Positions 1 through 13,200 of a DNA stretch of 64,000 nt are shown one piece after another; the stretch's first letter is position 1, and each line of letters opens with the position of its first letter. A program made the translations under genes and the position numbers. The DNA lies in NCBI GenBank assembly GCA_009869945.1, contig WIXG01000044.1, forward strand, positions 186,001 through 250,000, given 5' to 3'. This stretch comes from Mesaphorura yosii (taxonomy: Eukaryota; Arthropoda; Collembola; Poduromorpha; Tullbergiidae). Under the pieces are notes generated by a model, which was not told where the DNA came from, made no database searches, and worked only from the letters and a program-made list of their open reading frames with translations.

Positions 1-1122
1 TTAAGAATTGTTCCAAGGTCTTGCGTTAAGTTTGAATTTTAAAACCACCCAAGTACAAATACAAACGCTTGCGCTTGCACGCAACATGATACAACTTGAT
101 ACATGCACGCAATTATGCTTCATAATCCGATAATACTTTGGTAATTTATTGGGCACTCTCGTCATAAACGTATGCACGCTGACCCAAAAGAGGCCAAGAC
201 GCTGCGCTGAGTGAATCGCTTCTAGTCTGGGTTAAGTAAATTTAAGAGCTTAGTGCAGTAATGGTAATTTACTCGAACGAGAGATTTTTTAAATTATGAG
301 CCTTTTGTCTTGCTCATAATCATAATGGTAATAAAATAATCCACATACAAGCAAGCAACAGCAAATAGTTAAGGAACACGAACACGAAACCAAACGAACA
401 CAAAGCTGTATGATGCATGATGAGCTGCATTGCACGAATTGACGGACGAATTTTGGGTATAAAAAAGTTCTACAAGCTAGGCGAAGCTCGTTTAAAGTGC
501 ACAGTTTGCCGTTGGGGATAATTAAGTAATATCAGGACGCAAGAGCCAGCTGTATGCATGAAGAAATCCGACCAAGTTTTCAACATCGCCGCCGTCGCGT
601 CATGAATTTCATGATTTTCAAGTTCAAATCTCATTCTTACTGCTTGCGAAGGCCGAATTGCTGTGCTGATGCTGCATTATTTCTTCAGGCCAGCAGAATG
701 GAAGGATGGTATCGTAATAACCTAATGTCTCATTATTATTGTTATTACTACGAGTACAATTGCTTTTGCTATTACGGTTCCATTAAGCCGTACTTGCTTA
801 TGATGATTTTCAAGGCTGAGAGTCTGAGGCTAAGCTGAAGCTCTTTCGTCGTGGCTTCCATTGTGCGGTGTCATGAAATTATTTTATTATCATTACACAA
901 TATCAACAATGTAGTAGCCGTGATGTGATTCAGCAGAAGCCCAGAAGCACGTTAAATAATAATTCTTAAAAATGCGACTTTTCTGGCAAATGGTGATTGT
1001 TGCATTGTTGACTTTTTACATTCTTGCATTCCTGTTGCATAGCCAAGTGCTGAGCCTGGCTTGCTGTCTGGCTTAGTGAATTTCACCGTTCTTCAGCGGC
1101 TTTGCAATTTCCTTGAATCAAG

Positions 1123-1157
1123 CATTTTGCATTTTGCACTTTGCATTTTGCGTTTTC
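1123..1157. repeat. Short degenerate tandem repeat (unit about TTTTGCA)
   Basis: Four to five consecutive copies of a 7-8 bp unit of the form CATTTTG/CACTTTG are visible. It is a local simple repeat with no sign of coding or mobile function. Confidence 0.7.
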
Positions 1158-3609
1158 AGAAAACTCCCGTTTCTTCGTCGGTCTCGGTCTGGTTTTGCCT
1201 TTGCATTTTGGCTAATGCGTTTTACATAAGAAATCCATCATCATCATCGCTCATTTTTATCGACGGCTTTTGTTAGCATATTGTGCATTTTGCTGCTGCT
1301 GCCATTCATGCGAGCCCATCTCATGAGTGCATTACCGTGTAGAGCGCTAAGCAAATGAACTTCTGGATTGCCTTGACTGCCTTCAAAACGACTTTGTCAT
1401 TCATCAGACCAGACCGTCGCGTTGCTGGTCGGCCGAGGTGCGAAGTTTCCTTGTTCGATTCCATTCGAAAACGGAGATCGCATCTCGTCAGCGTCTTCAC
1501 ATTCAGATAAGCGAGTCTCGACTTCTCACACTCATTCGCATAGAGCATGCGACCAGAAATTACTCAACACCTTGTCCATTAATGGCTCTTCATACCACAA
1601 ATTCTTTGCATCTTCGCATTGAGCTCGTTCTCCAAAGTGAACACGAACATGCCATTTACCATCTTTAGAATTATTTATTACGATTACAGAATACAGATTC
1701 CATTTTCTGAGAAGCGAATAACGAATAGCCATCGCATCGCCAAAACGTGCGAGTGCGCGTGCGCGTGAGCCATGCGCTGCCCTGTTTTGAGTTGAGTCGA
1801 ATTTGGCTGAAGATTGAAGAAATCTGATTTGAATACTCAACTGAACTGCTTTGCTTTGCTTTATTACAACGAATTTGAATTGGTAATTTATAAGATGGAT
1901 GTTGGCAAGTACAGCTCAGCTCCATTCTTTGTTGTTAATCTCTCACGTTAACCCAGATTCTAATTACAGTTGCCACGAAATGAAGGCAAAGGCAAGAGTA
2001 AATGATTGCACAGACTGCTTTGAAGAGAATCATGAATTCTGCACGCGGAAGATCCAAAGATGGTCTGCCTATTTTTAACTGTAGATTTTGGATTTACTGC
2101 ATGATTTCTACGAAACTATCAGCTTCAGTTCCCCAATAAAATCTGATCCACCCATTTCAATTCGGATTGCTTGCAGCCACGCTCGATTGATCATTACCGT
2201 ACCATAACAAGTCAAGTCACAAGTCAAGCCAAGTGTTGAAAGAAGCGAGACAAGGTAAGGCAAGGCGAGGGCGCAGAGGATTCAGATTAATGGCTGATCT
2301 CGGATCTCGAGTGAGTGAATGATTGAAAATCGTTATCATCACGCAAGGGAATGTCAACAAAATAAATCTGTGGGTGGTTTCTTAATCAGCAGCACATCTT
2401 AAGAGTGGAATTTTGTGATCTTCAGATTTTCTGGGGAATCTGACGGCAAGAGTCAGCTCAAAGTGTCTATAATCAAATCAAGATGCGGGCAAGGCGCAGG
2501 CGGTCGGAAATGTAAATGCCAAATGCTTGGAATTCTCCTTATTCTCGTCACAAAAAGACATAAAAGAGACAATCAATTCCATCAGCGCATCGTTGAGGCT
2601 TTGCCCTTCGATGATGATGATAAAGATAAGATCGTTCGTGTCATGAGAAATACCAACATTTGATGATTACACAAAAGCCAAAGCAAAGCAATGATGCGAG
2701 AGCATTTCTCTTTACAAGAATCGTGATTCGTGTCGTGAGATGCCGGTGGGGCCAGACTACATCGTTTTCTCTTTAACGTTTTCGCATGCTTATGCTCGGC
2801 TCGTTCTAGAATTGACAGCACTTAAAAATTAGTCGAGCCTCGCTCGAGCGTCGTGCTTACTAAAAAGTCAAGTATCAAGTTTAGTACTTCATAAAAAGAA
2901 CAATAAATGTGTCTACATGAATAAAATGCCTACGCAATGCACAAAATGTTTAAAGGAATTAAAAGCCTCGAAGTTTAACTGCCATCCCTGCGCTGTAGCA
3001 CAGCGACGACGAAGTTAAGTTGGTCGCAATCGCAATAAAGTACAATTCGGGCAATGCGTGGATATGAAGACGACGACAGAAACGATGCAAAATACGTTCT
3101 TGGGTTCGTTTTGGCCATTTTATGGCGCATAAAGTAAAAAAAGAAACTTCGACAAATGTGAAATCGTAAATCGGTAAATTCGTGTCCGTTTCGTTTGTCA
3201 CGTCAAGAAGGAAAGGACGGAAGGGCAGCGGACAATGCATGCGGATTTAAGGATTCACGAAAGGACGGTCGCTCGAATTCGAGGACAGAAAAGCGTTCAG
3301 TTCTCATAAGTCAATTGAGCAAATGGGACTCCTTCTCGCGAGCCTGAGCATTGAATCCTTTTCTGAGATCACGGCCTAGAATCTTGAGCGACAAGCGACG
3401 AAGGAGGAAAAGGGCTCTTAAGAATGCTTGCCAGGCTGTGATAAAAGGCACGAATTGAAAAATGACCATAAAATCGTAAACCGTATTACAAGTGACCGAC
3501 AGCACATGGCGACAGACCAACGCAATTGCCAGTTGTGGCCTAAAATAGGCTCCACCATATTGCTGTGTTGGTCATTAGCCTGGCTTTTTGTACACACAAT
3601 GCAAATGCA

Positions 3610-3626
3610 TTCGTTCGTTCGTTCGT
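3610..3626. repeat. (TTCG)n microsatellite
   Basis: Four consecutive TTCG tetranucleotides. Confidence 0.8.
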
Positions 3627-3748
3627 ACGCGTCTGACACGAGTCGTCAATCAAAACCCACAAATCCAATCTTCACCTTTCGCGATGGCGATGGTGGCAGC
3701 GATGTCATTGTACGTATGGTATAGCATATCGCCATACGAGGGATGCGA

Positions 3749-3785
3749 TATAAATAGCACGACAGCCCTTATTACAAGTATCATT
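3749..3785 (+). promoter_or_regulatory. Possible TATA/initiator core promoter
   Basis: TATAAATAG at 3749-3757 is followed about 32 bp later by TCATT at 3781-3785, which fits the arthropod initiator consensus at about the expected spacing. No coding exon is recognised immediately downstream, so this may be chance or the start of a non-coding or distant-exon transcript. Confidence 0.25.
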
Positions 3786-4440
3786 ACATAACACACGTTA
3801 TGCAAATTGCAAACAGGCAGGATATCACTCACAGCCTCCTGCATTTCACTTTCTATTTTATCCATCTCTTGTATCAAATCATGTAGGGCATGATCGAGCC
3901 GAGCGTGTTTCATGACGTCTGATGCATTGTACATATGCATTGATGAGAAGAGAACGAAATGAATGCAAACGATCACAGCATCCAATTTGCAATTTGCAAC
4001 GCAGCAGCTACCGCAAGTAATAAAGTGTCATTGCATAATTTCTTGTGCATTACCAACTCAATATTAATTTATTGGACTTGGCGACGGTGACTTGAATCGA
4101 ATTGTTCGACGTACGTGGCGCTTTGGCACTTTTGGCACACGTCGATTTATCTTATCTCCCGCTGAATCTCATGCTAAATTGCTAAATAGACATAATCTGA
4201 AGCCGAGATTTCTCCTTGCGATGACGAGCGTATTGCTTGTGCTTGTTCACTATGACTATTCGGAATGATTTGAATTCAAGAAGCTGGGCCAAATGACTAA
4301 TTAGATAGCACATTACTTGTCAGATTTCAATACGAATACGAATGCGAATCGCTGATAGGATTACCAAATTTACATAATGCATGGCGCCCAATGGCCCAAT
4401 GCTAATTTATCCTCGTATTAATCAAAATCATTAATCTCAA

Positions 4441-4460
4441 TGAAATTGAAATTGAAATTT
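4441..4460. repeat. (GAAATT)n simple repeat
   Basis: About three copies of a GAAATT hexamer in a row. Confidence 0.7.
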
Positions 4461-4874
4461 TGAAGTTTATATTGAGGGAAAGGAAACCAAAGATTTATGC
4501 CTATCTCATCACAGTCTTAGATTTTATATTTCAAACTGCGTTTATGGCGTGCAGTTTTATTTTGAGCTTCATGATTTATTAATGCGTGATTCATTCGTCC
4601 ATCATTTGAGTTATTGTTATTGCACAATGCGCATATTTCGCGTTTCGCCGATAATGGACTGGCTGACCATCCTAAATTGCTAAATCCTCGCGAAATACAA
4701 ATACAATACACACAAAACGTACGAATTTCTGCACTGCTATTTTTATCTGCAATCTTCTTTGTGAAGTATGAATCTGAATTCTTCAGAAAAAAGTCATGCA
4801 TTCACTGCAATGCAATGCCACGCCATTTCTTCGATTCTTCGTAATTATCGTAACCTCAACTCCGAAAGAATGGA

Positions 4875-4891
4875 GACAGACAGACAGACAG
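4875..4891. repeat. (GACA)n microsatellite
   Basis: Four consecutive GACA units. Confidence 0.8.
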
Positions 4892-5170
4892 TCGACGTGG
4901 TGGTCGACCGACCGAGAGAAAGGGCCGATTATAATTTATAATTGGCAAGACTGATATTAAACACACATTGCGCATGCACACAAAGAATACAAACCCACGA
5001 CGCGTCGACCGCAGCCCGCAGCAATGACAGCCACGACGACGACGGGACGGCCAAACAACGTTGCCGTTTAATGAAATGACAAGTGAAATTAGGGTTACAC
5101 TTTGATTACAGAGTGTGAGTGTTGTAAATGGGGTCAGCTGACCGAAGCCGCCGCCGAGCTGGCCAACCAG

Positions 5171-5190
5171 CATGTTAACATGTTAACATG
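5171..5190. repeat. 20-bp perfect palindrome built from two GTTAAC blocks
   Basis: The 20 bases read identically on both strands. They contain two GTTAAC cores 8 bp apart, flanked by CATG. The palindrome lies about 125 bp inside the intron downstream of the large minus-strand exon. It could be a binding site for a dimeric regulator or a chance simple repeat. Confidence 0.6.
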
Positions 5191-5314
5191 TCAAAGTCAA
5201 ACCTTGTAAACCTTAAATTGCATTGTTGCCAAATGCGTTATACGTGAAGCCAAAGCGTAGAGTAGCAATTAGACTAGGAGAAGTTGAAATGTAATGTGAT
5301 TTGCGATTACTGAC

Positions 5315-7215
5315 CTTCTGGTTGTCCGCGATGGTGTCAGCGCTGGGGCTGGCGCCGCAAAGTGATATCTCACAGGCTGGGGTCCACCCGCAATGCCTGG
5401 TGAGATATGACACATTGACTGTGGAGGTGGGACGAGGAATTGCGGCGGCGGTGGCTGAGATCCTCCCGGCGGCGGAGGCCCGCCGAGCATTTGCAGGTGC
5501 GGGTGCAGCATTCCGTGCTGTTGGTGTTGCGCGGCTTGAAGAAGTGGCACGGGCCCTGGCTGTGACGTGATGGCTGCTGAAGCTGATGCTGAAGAAGAGC
5601 CATTTCCATTGCCATTTGAACTGCCATTACCATTAAGGCCAAAGCCCACGACGTTCACATTAGGAATCATTGGAATTCCAATCATGTTATGTGGTGATAA
5701 TGGCACCGACACCGGCACGCTGGGAGTGACTGCCAGCCTCCGTTCCGAGTGCTGTGGAAGGGTCGAGTACGGCGGCGGCATTTGTGAATTGAGCAACAAG
5801 TCCGGGATGCTTCCCGTGCCCGAATGGCTACTCTCATGCTGCAAATTATCCGCTCCACCTCCACCCAATTCTGCCGGGGTAGCGCTCGGATTATGTGTGG
5901 GGCTATTAACACAACTGCTGCTGCCACTCCGATGTGCTCTTGACGAAGAGTGACCATGTCCATGCCCGTGCCCGTTTGATCCACTCATGTGATTGCGTGC
6001 AATTGCACTGCTGCTCGTATGCGACAAGTAATGGTGGCCATTCCGGTCTCTTCTCCTTTCGCGCCGTTCCCTCTTCCTCTGTTCTCGGTTCCCGCGTGAA
6101 GGCGGTGGCGGTGGAGGGACGAGTGGCAAACCACCTGACAATGGCGGGCAGTCTTCAGTCTGGGCTTCAGTCGAGATGAGAGTCCGCGGCGGAGGCGATG
6201 CGACCGGTGCAGTTGCGTTCGGTACGACTGTAATGTTTGTCCGAGTCATTTCATTGCTGGGCCTGGCAGTGCCGGGAAACGTGGGTGAACGGCAGAGGTT
6301 AGATGCAGACTGCGACTGGTTCACCGAAGACAGCGATGAATTCCCATGTGACTGTGACTGCGGCGTGACAACAGCAAACGCAGAGCCACTGGAAGATTGC
6401 AAAGGTACAGACTGGAGAGGAGGAGATGGAACAGATAGAGTCACGCTATTTCTATTATGTTTTGGCAATGAATTCGCGGTGCTCGTTCCGGAGAGGGGAT
6501 TTACAACTCCAGAAGCAGCAGCAGTCGCAGTCGTGGAAGATGAAGACGAGCCATTACCGAAATGGCTTGTTTGACTCGTGCTCTTGCAAGTTACTCCAAC
6601 TCCTGCATTATTGCCTGGCAAATTGCTGGCATTGTTCGCAGTTGTTGCTGTTACCGGTGTTGCAGTGTTTGACGAGTTAATTCGTATGCACAAAGGATTC
6701 GATGACGCCGGCGACTGAGGCATGGCCAAAGCGTGCTGCTGTCTTGTCGGCGAAGAGTGAACGGCCGGAAGTCCATACTGATGATGAAGGACCGTCGGGC
6801 CCGAGCCTGAATCTGCGCTCGTGCTCGTCATCCCGACGGCCGAGGCGGTCCGCGTCTGAGTTACGACGACTGGCGGCTTCGGAGTGGTGTTAATTCTGAT
6901 CCCTGAGCCCAGTCCATCTACAAGAAAGATCCCATTGTACACGTTGTTCGAGTTCGAGTTATCCTGCAATGGCAACGCCGATTTTGAAGAGATCGCAATC
7001 GCTTGAGGGAATTGTTGTTGAAACAGTGCCGATGGTGCTTGCGGTCCCGCAATTTTATTGTTGCTGTTGCTTTTGCCTTGCTGGCCGGTGGTGGACGATG
7101 ATGGTGATGGTAGAATTAGGCCAGGGTTTGATAGACTTGTACATGTGAATATACTGGCAGCATTACTCGTGGCTTGTGCTGTGCAACTGGTCGCTGCTGC
7201 AACGCATGAAGTCAT
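5315..7215 (-). CDS. First coding exon of an unidentified Ser/Pro/Gly/Asn-rich, low-complexity protein (partial)
   Basis: The open frame starts at an ATG (7215) with an in-frame stop shortly upstream. It runs 633 codons plus two bases to a donor (AAG then GTCAGT) at 5314, so the gene continues toward or beyond the left edge. The product is mostly disordered: Ser/Thr/Asn-rich stretches in the first 320 residues, then a proline run (about residues 365-370) followed directly by a strongly basic Arg/Glu segment of about 17 residues. A GHGHGHGH tract, a short PPPYSTLP motif (PPxY-like, a possible WW-domain ligand), Gly/Asn/Ser repeats and a Pro-rich end follow. I see no folded domain or transmembrane segment. 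I do not recognise the family. Long flanking non-coding DNA would suit a developmentally regulated gene, but that is inference. Confidence 0.7.
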
Positions 7216-10200
7216 AATAGCAATAGCGAGTAATTGTTAAACGCTGTGCTGTGATGTACGCGATTTTAAAAACTGGCTTTGGCTTGGCTCGTTGGAGACG
7301 ACAGACTCGTCGCTCGCTTGTTGCTTATTCCGTTACTTTTTTGGCATGGCTCGGACTTGGACTTGATTGTTGTATTGTGGGACGATGTGATGAGCCAAGC
7401 AATAAGCAATGAAATGGCGAGGCGAGGTCGAACTGTGTTTGTGTGTGATTTTACATTGTCATCATAACTTAGTTATACTTTCCTGCGGTGCAGTTCGCCA
7501 GTGCCGTGCCTGCAGAAGTGTTGCGTTGCGTATTGCGCCTTGGACGTGTATCCGGCAACAACCCGTTTTTCTTTCGCACGCTCAAGCTCAAAGTTGGTCG
7601 GTCGCAGTCGATTGATTAGCGAGCGATTCAAATTCATAGGCACAGGATCAAGATTTATATTCAAATGTCAATATGCAGCGTAATAAATCAGAATTACGAT
7701 TTATCAATTCGACCTGGGCGAAGTACAGTCAAAGTCAAAGGCGAGGGCGAGTTCGTTTTAGTGTTCATTTCGTTGAGTTGAACTATGCTGCTTGACGCTC
7801 GTCTTCTTCGTCTTGGCCTTAGCTTTATGGAGCAGTGCGGTGCGGCAATCGCAATCCACAATTTAGTAGACTAGATAGATAAAAGATGTATTGTAAACAC
7901 TAAAATTGATTGATGATAATGGAGTCTTCCGTTCCACTGCCGGCTGCCGATGTTTAATGCTTGCTCTGGAACTTGGATCTGGATCTTGTTTACTTCTCAC
8001 ACTCCCCAACTCGCATTCGCACTGGCACTTCTGTGATTACTGCTGCGGCGCGGTGGCTGTGTCTTGGCTAAAGACCGATTCCAATTGCACTCGATGTAAT
8101 ATCATGCAAGTAAGTAAACACATTCACTTGAATTCACTGAAACTGAAACTGGTGGCGGAGTTAAATAGTCAGCCAGATAGAATCTTCGAATACCAGTTCC
8201 AGAGGAATAGAACGAATACGGACTGCTGCTTACTCGGTGCTGCACTGCAAAGGCAAGAAAAACTATGAAAAAGAACCACTTAAGAAAATAGAAAAGTTCA
8301 AGTTTGGCGTAAACTTTCTTGAATGATTATGATGTGCGAGAAACACATAAATAAATAACCCCAGAATAAACCACCACTGACAAACACACCAAGTTCACCG
8401 TTCACACGCGCATACGCATTTTAGTGTGATGCATGTAATTTGAGTATGAGTTTGGCTGGAGCGGTGAAAGTCCTTGAGCATTTGAGCATATGCACATGGG
8501 CTCAGGACTCATGGACTACACACTTAGAAGCACGTCAGAAGACTGCTCTGATGCTGATGGTTTCCTTTCTCTACTCATTCAGTCCCACACGGCGCCTTGC
8601 TCCTGCTCTTCTGTCCTTTGCTCTGCTCCGCTTATAGGATTAAGAAGACGCGAATGCGAAAGAGGGCCAGGGTCGAATTCTAAATTCTAGTCTAGTTTCG
8701 ATTCGATGCGATTCTAGTTCAGCTGCTACGATGTCTACGAAGCTCTGTATGTCTACACTACTCTGCTGGGTATCAAGGTCTTGTCTTGTCTTCTTTCACT
8801 TGTTATGTAATAGGAGAGCGTGTATCAAATGTGCACTGAATTTTCTATTTCTAGTATCAAGGACAAATGCGCCGTGCTCGGGCGCTATATTGTGCTGTGC
8901 ACAGGCAAACAGCAGAGAAAGAAAAGTTGCTCGCCGTCGCTATCGTTGGTGAAATTGTGTGTCACAACGCGATACGCGAAATGACAAATGACAAAAGATT
9001 GTGATCTTGATCACATTTTTGTACTTCATATGAACAGCAGCAACAAGAAATGTTTCATGATACTGAACGATATAACTTCATTCCAGAGAGCAATACAAAG
9101 TCCGAGTTAGTCCGTCCATGGAAGTAGAATACATTGGCTCTTTCAACAAATTCACCGTCCTCTCGTCCTTAGCCTTGCAACAGTAATTAGAATCCGATCC
9201 CATTAAAGTAAATTGCACCTGCCTCCTGCCCGTCCGCGAATTAAAAGTGACACTTCAATTTCTCGTCTCCGCCTTCGCCTTTGTCTACCTTCAACTTTGG
9301 TAATTCATTTCGACCTGTCTGCCAAACACAGGAAAATATTTCACAACAAAGAAACGAGAAACTAGCAAATGTCAATTTCCTTCTTGGTATTAAAAAAGCG
9401 GACGGTGTATGTGGAATCCTTCAACAAAAGTTTAGCTCCCTCTTCTTCTACGTACGCTGCACGTCCTGATTCAAAACTTAAAAACAAACTTCAACGTTTC
9501 GTGAATAAAGTTAATAGGAAAAAATATCTCATCAGTTTGTTCGGCTGAATTCCATTGTGTTCTGCTCTACCTTGCCCGTGCTCGTGTAACGTGAAATGAA
9601 GAAATTCGCATTCACATTCCGCCTTTCGCGTACGCATACTCTTGGAAATTACATTAACATGAAACTTTGTACGGGTACATTTCTCATTTTTAGTATAAAA
9701 TTGGAGTTTCATTTACTTCACTCGACGACGACCTGTCTTTGTCGACTTGCTTATTCCGTGTACTCGAAGAAAGAATGCAGTGTTGTGCCGTGCTTGAGAT
9801 TGTGTAATATTGTTAGCTGTTGCTATCTTGTTTCCTGACGCACACGGGCACGATGGACGATGACACGCATGTTGCGTATATTTCAGGCATGTGAGTCTCT
9901 CTCGTCACCGTCACAGTGCAGTCGAACGCAAAACAACAATGCATTGTCGTCCAGAGTACAAATACTGGGCGAGTGATAACATGTGGACGTGGCAGTAACA
10001 CGAGATGATGCTTTTGCCTTTACCACGCAAAGCTCAACTCATTTCCGGTGCGTGCGGTGCAGTATGAACTTTCTCCAAAACCCCACCACCACTGTCACCG
10101 TCAGTTTACGCAGCTAGAAGAGCCAATAATGCATCACGTTACACCGCAAATAATCTCTGGATTTTATTATCTCCGATGTTTGGCTTGGCTCGCGACGCAG

Positions 10201-13200
10201 AAGACTCAGGAGGAAGTGGAAACGGAAAGTCACAACGTGGAAAGATAACAATACGTCGTACTGGCCCAGACCTCAGTTATTTGGAATTTGGTACTCTCGG
10301 TAAAAACTCAAGACCGTGTTCTCTTAATGTAAAAATTATAATCTTATGCTGACTGCGATTGACGATTTCTTCTTCCGCTCTGTACCCTGAGCGTGAATCT
10401 CACAAGCCACAATACGGACGCAGGACATGTAGCCTTTATAACTTTGCTCGTGGTCCATTCCATGCTCGCCATGGAATTGCATGAAGGGAAATTGTGACAG
10501 CCAGTTTCCTTTTCCATGTTGCAACAATACAGATACTCAGCAGGAAAACAATGGTCTAAGGCAAAGGCAAACGACTGAAGTCAAGTAAGGCAAATGCTAT
10601 GGTCTTGTTGACACGCACACAGTGAAAGACGAAAGACCACACAAATGGACCAGCAATTCGTAACGAGAACAGAAAAGGATCGATTTCAAATTCCAACTCC
10701 TCCAGCTCGAATAACGCTGAAACGCTGAATTTCCAATAACCTCAAGACAATTTGGACATGCAGGCGTAGGCGTACCTTGAACAGAAATTGCCCGTGCTTT
10801 GGTAGTCCAGAATTTATTCCAAGTTCCACTCACATTTCTCACATGCTGTCCAACTTTTCGCAGCCGCACTCATTCAACTCACCTTCGCTTTGGTTCTCAC
10901 AGCACAAATTCCTTTCATTAATTCACGAAAAACTCGCGTTCCAACTCGAGTCTAAACCACTTTTTAGCAAGCCGTCTTTGTGTTTGTACAGCACAGTTTT
11001 TGCTCATTTATTGTTGTGGTATGTGAAAGTTTCAAGAGTTTGGTTACAAACAAAAAAATAAACTCAAGCTCTCACGCACACGGCACTCACACGCAGCACG
11101 GAAGAGCAGCTGAATTGACGAAGGTTCTTGTGTTACTTCGTCAACAACTCGCAGGGAACTGACTGCCAGTGAGCAAATGCGACGAGCTGCAGCCTTCAGC
11201 CTTGCAACCACACGAACAGTTGATCGTGGAGTTGCTTGGAAGAAGTTACTACTTAGAGCTAAAGGGGAAATCAGCAGTGTTTAATGCTTTGGGAGAGCGA
11301 GCCTAAAGCTATGCAATAGTCTTGACACTGCTCACTGTTGCCCCGCGTAGGCTTACTTGATAGCATTCTACAGAGCGAAGAGCAGTGAGTACTTGTAACT
11401 CTTAACACAGTGTTCCATTAGACATTGTTGTACATTGTAATAAGTTGCTGCTGCTGAGTTGCTGTGCTTGGACAAAGATTCAGAATTCAGTCAATTCAGC
11501 ATTCAGATGCGGTGGACTTGAAAATGGAAGTATGCAGCAATCATGAACGATGAGAATTCGAGTTTTTCCAGTCGTCATTTCGTGTAGTATACATAACTGC
11601 ATAAAATTGCCTACACACTACATGACCGATACTCAAACTCCGGTCTGGTGTTTGAAACAACCGGAACAAGTAGGTTGAGTTTATCTCTGACGTTTTTCTG
11701 TAGCCCAGTGGAGCCTATTTCCAAAATTAGCCTCGGAACTCGTCTAAAGAGCAGAACCACTAAAAATTCTAATTCAGTGCCCTGCCTTTCTTTTGTAAGA
11801 CGCTTCTTAATTCCCAATATGATTCAAAATCACTTTCACATATTTCACATTTTTGGAGACTAGACTGAAAGTAAACCACATGCCATATACCATGCCCGCC
11901 CGCCTGCGACCATAATTCATTGAACAAATAATACTAGATTGAAAGGATATATAAACTGCAAACTTCAAATGCGATCATCCCCTTTCATAATTTATTGGGC
12001 TTTTCTCCTTAAATTCTGGTGATGCCCAATAGGATCACACAATTCCAATTTGTATTGAAAACCATAAAAGCACAGCAAAACGCAAGAGTGAAATTTTTTA
12101 TTGTGCTAATACAAGTACACGGGAAACAAAAGCTCAGTCAGATGCAAAGATGAGGAGTCACAATATCGCATTGCACGCACGGTGGTGACCAGCAAAGCAA
12201 AGGTAGATAACTGTAAATTAACAAGAATTAGCAGTCAAGAATTTGACCACGATGCGACAGGAGGGGCAAAGAAGATGCGACAGCGACATTGAAAGTATTT
12301 ACGCATAATGTTGATTTATGGTGAATAATTTATTTTAAATTAGTCATACAAATGTTGCTCGCCGAATACGTGCGTCGTATCTTTTGCAGCAAAATCGCAT
12401 TTCGCATAATTCAGTGACATATACGTGTAATTTGCGCGTGAAATAAGCATGAATTATGTTTTGATTGAATTTGTAGTTGTGTTAACATTTGCATAAGTGT
12501 GCCAATGCCATTTTAAGTCACCACAATACGCCATATGTGTGCTTTGCTTCGTTCGCGGTTTTGACCCAGAAGAAACCCAACAGCATGCAGCAGCAGATTG
12601 CTTACAACAAAGCAAAGAAATGTGTCACAGAAATCACGAGTAGGCTGGAGACTGCGATTGCAATTTAATGACAACGGGATTTGCAAAGTAGCTATCAAAA
12701 TTACCCATATTTATATAAATCTGCGACTTCGTAGCTGGGTTTGTTCAAAACATAGCATTGTGACTGTGGCAGTTTTACGTAACACCTCTCATATATTCTC
12801 ATAGTGGAAATAAGTATGCTAACTCCCAACACAATTAACAATGATAGAGAAGTGAATTTAAAGACCGGAAGAAGCAATCAAACCTCGCGTGCTTTCACAT
12901 GCCAGGTTCAGGCTTGGTATTTTTGAACCGGTTCGTTTTCGAGCTAGGAAATTACGATAACTTAAGCACCCATGCGCGATTCGTCCTGGACTCTAAACAA
13001 GTTCCAGTTCCAGCCACAGTCTTTCCAGATTCATCACTTCCTTAAACACATTTGCGAATTACAGTCTGCTGAGCTGGGTTTTGAACAGTTTTGCGTGCCC
13101 AGTTGAAAGCCTGCATAATTAATTTCGAAGTGAAGAAACGAAGACTGCTGCACATGGCTAATTTTTTACTGGGCTGAGTATTATTGACTTGTATACGTTA

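Larger units (their letters stand above)
1..5314. other. Non-coding stretch, probably intron of the minus-strand gene at 5315-7215 plus regulatory DNA
   Basis: I find no open frame here with protein-like composition and matching splice sites on either strand. The sequence is AT-rich and full of short, slightly degenerate direct repeats. The minus-strand exon at 5315-7215 ends in a splice donor pointing into this stretch, and no convincing next exon is seen, so much of it is probably one long intron continuing past the left edge. A TATA/initiator pair near 3749 and several small repeats are listed separately. Confidence 0.55.

Noticed and set aside
1440..1475. GTTCGATTCC, resembling a tRNA T-loop
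   Set aside because: Flanking bases do not form a T-arm or acceptor stem, and no D-arm or A-box is found upstream.
5567..6574. Several 80-132 codon plus-strand open frames opposite the low-complexity exon
   Set aside because: They are antisense shadows of the compositionally biased minus-strand exon and share its repeats.
7906..8268. 120-codon plus-strand open frame in the gene-poor region
   Set aside because: Rich in Cys, Ser and His in the pattern of random AT-rich sequence; no motif and no exon neighbours.
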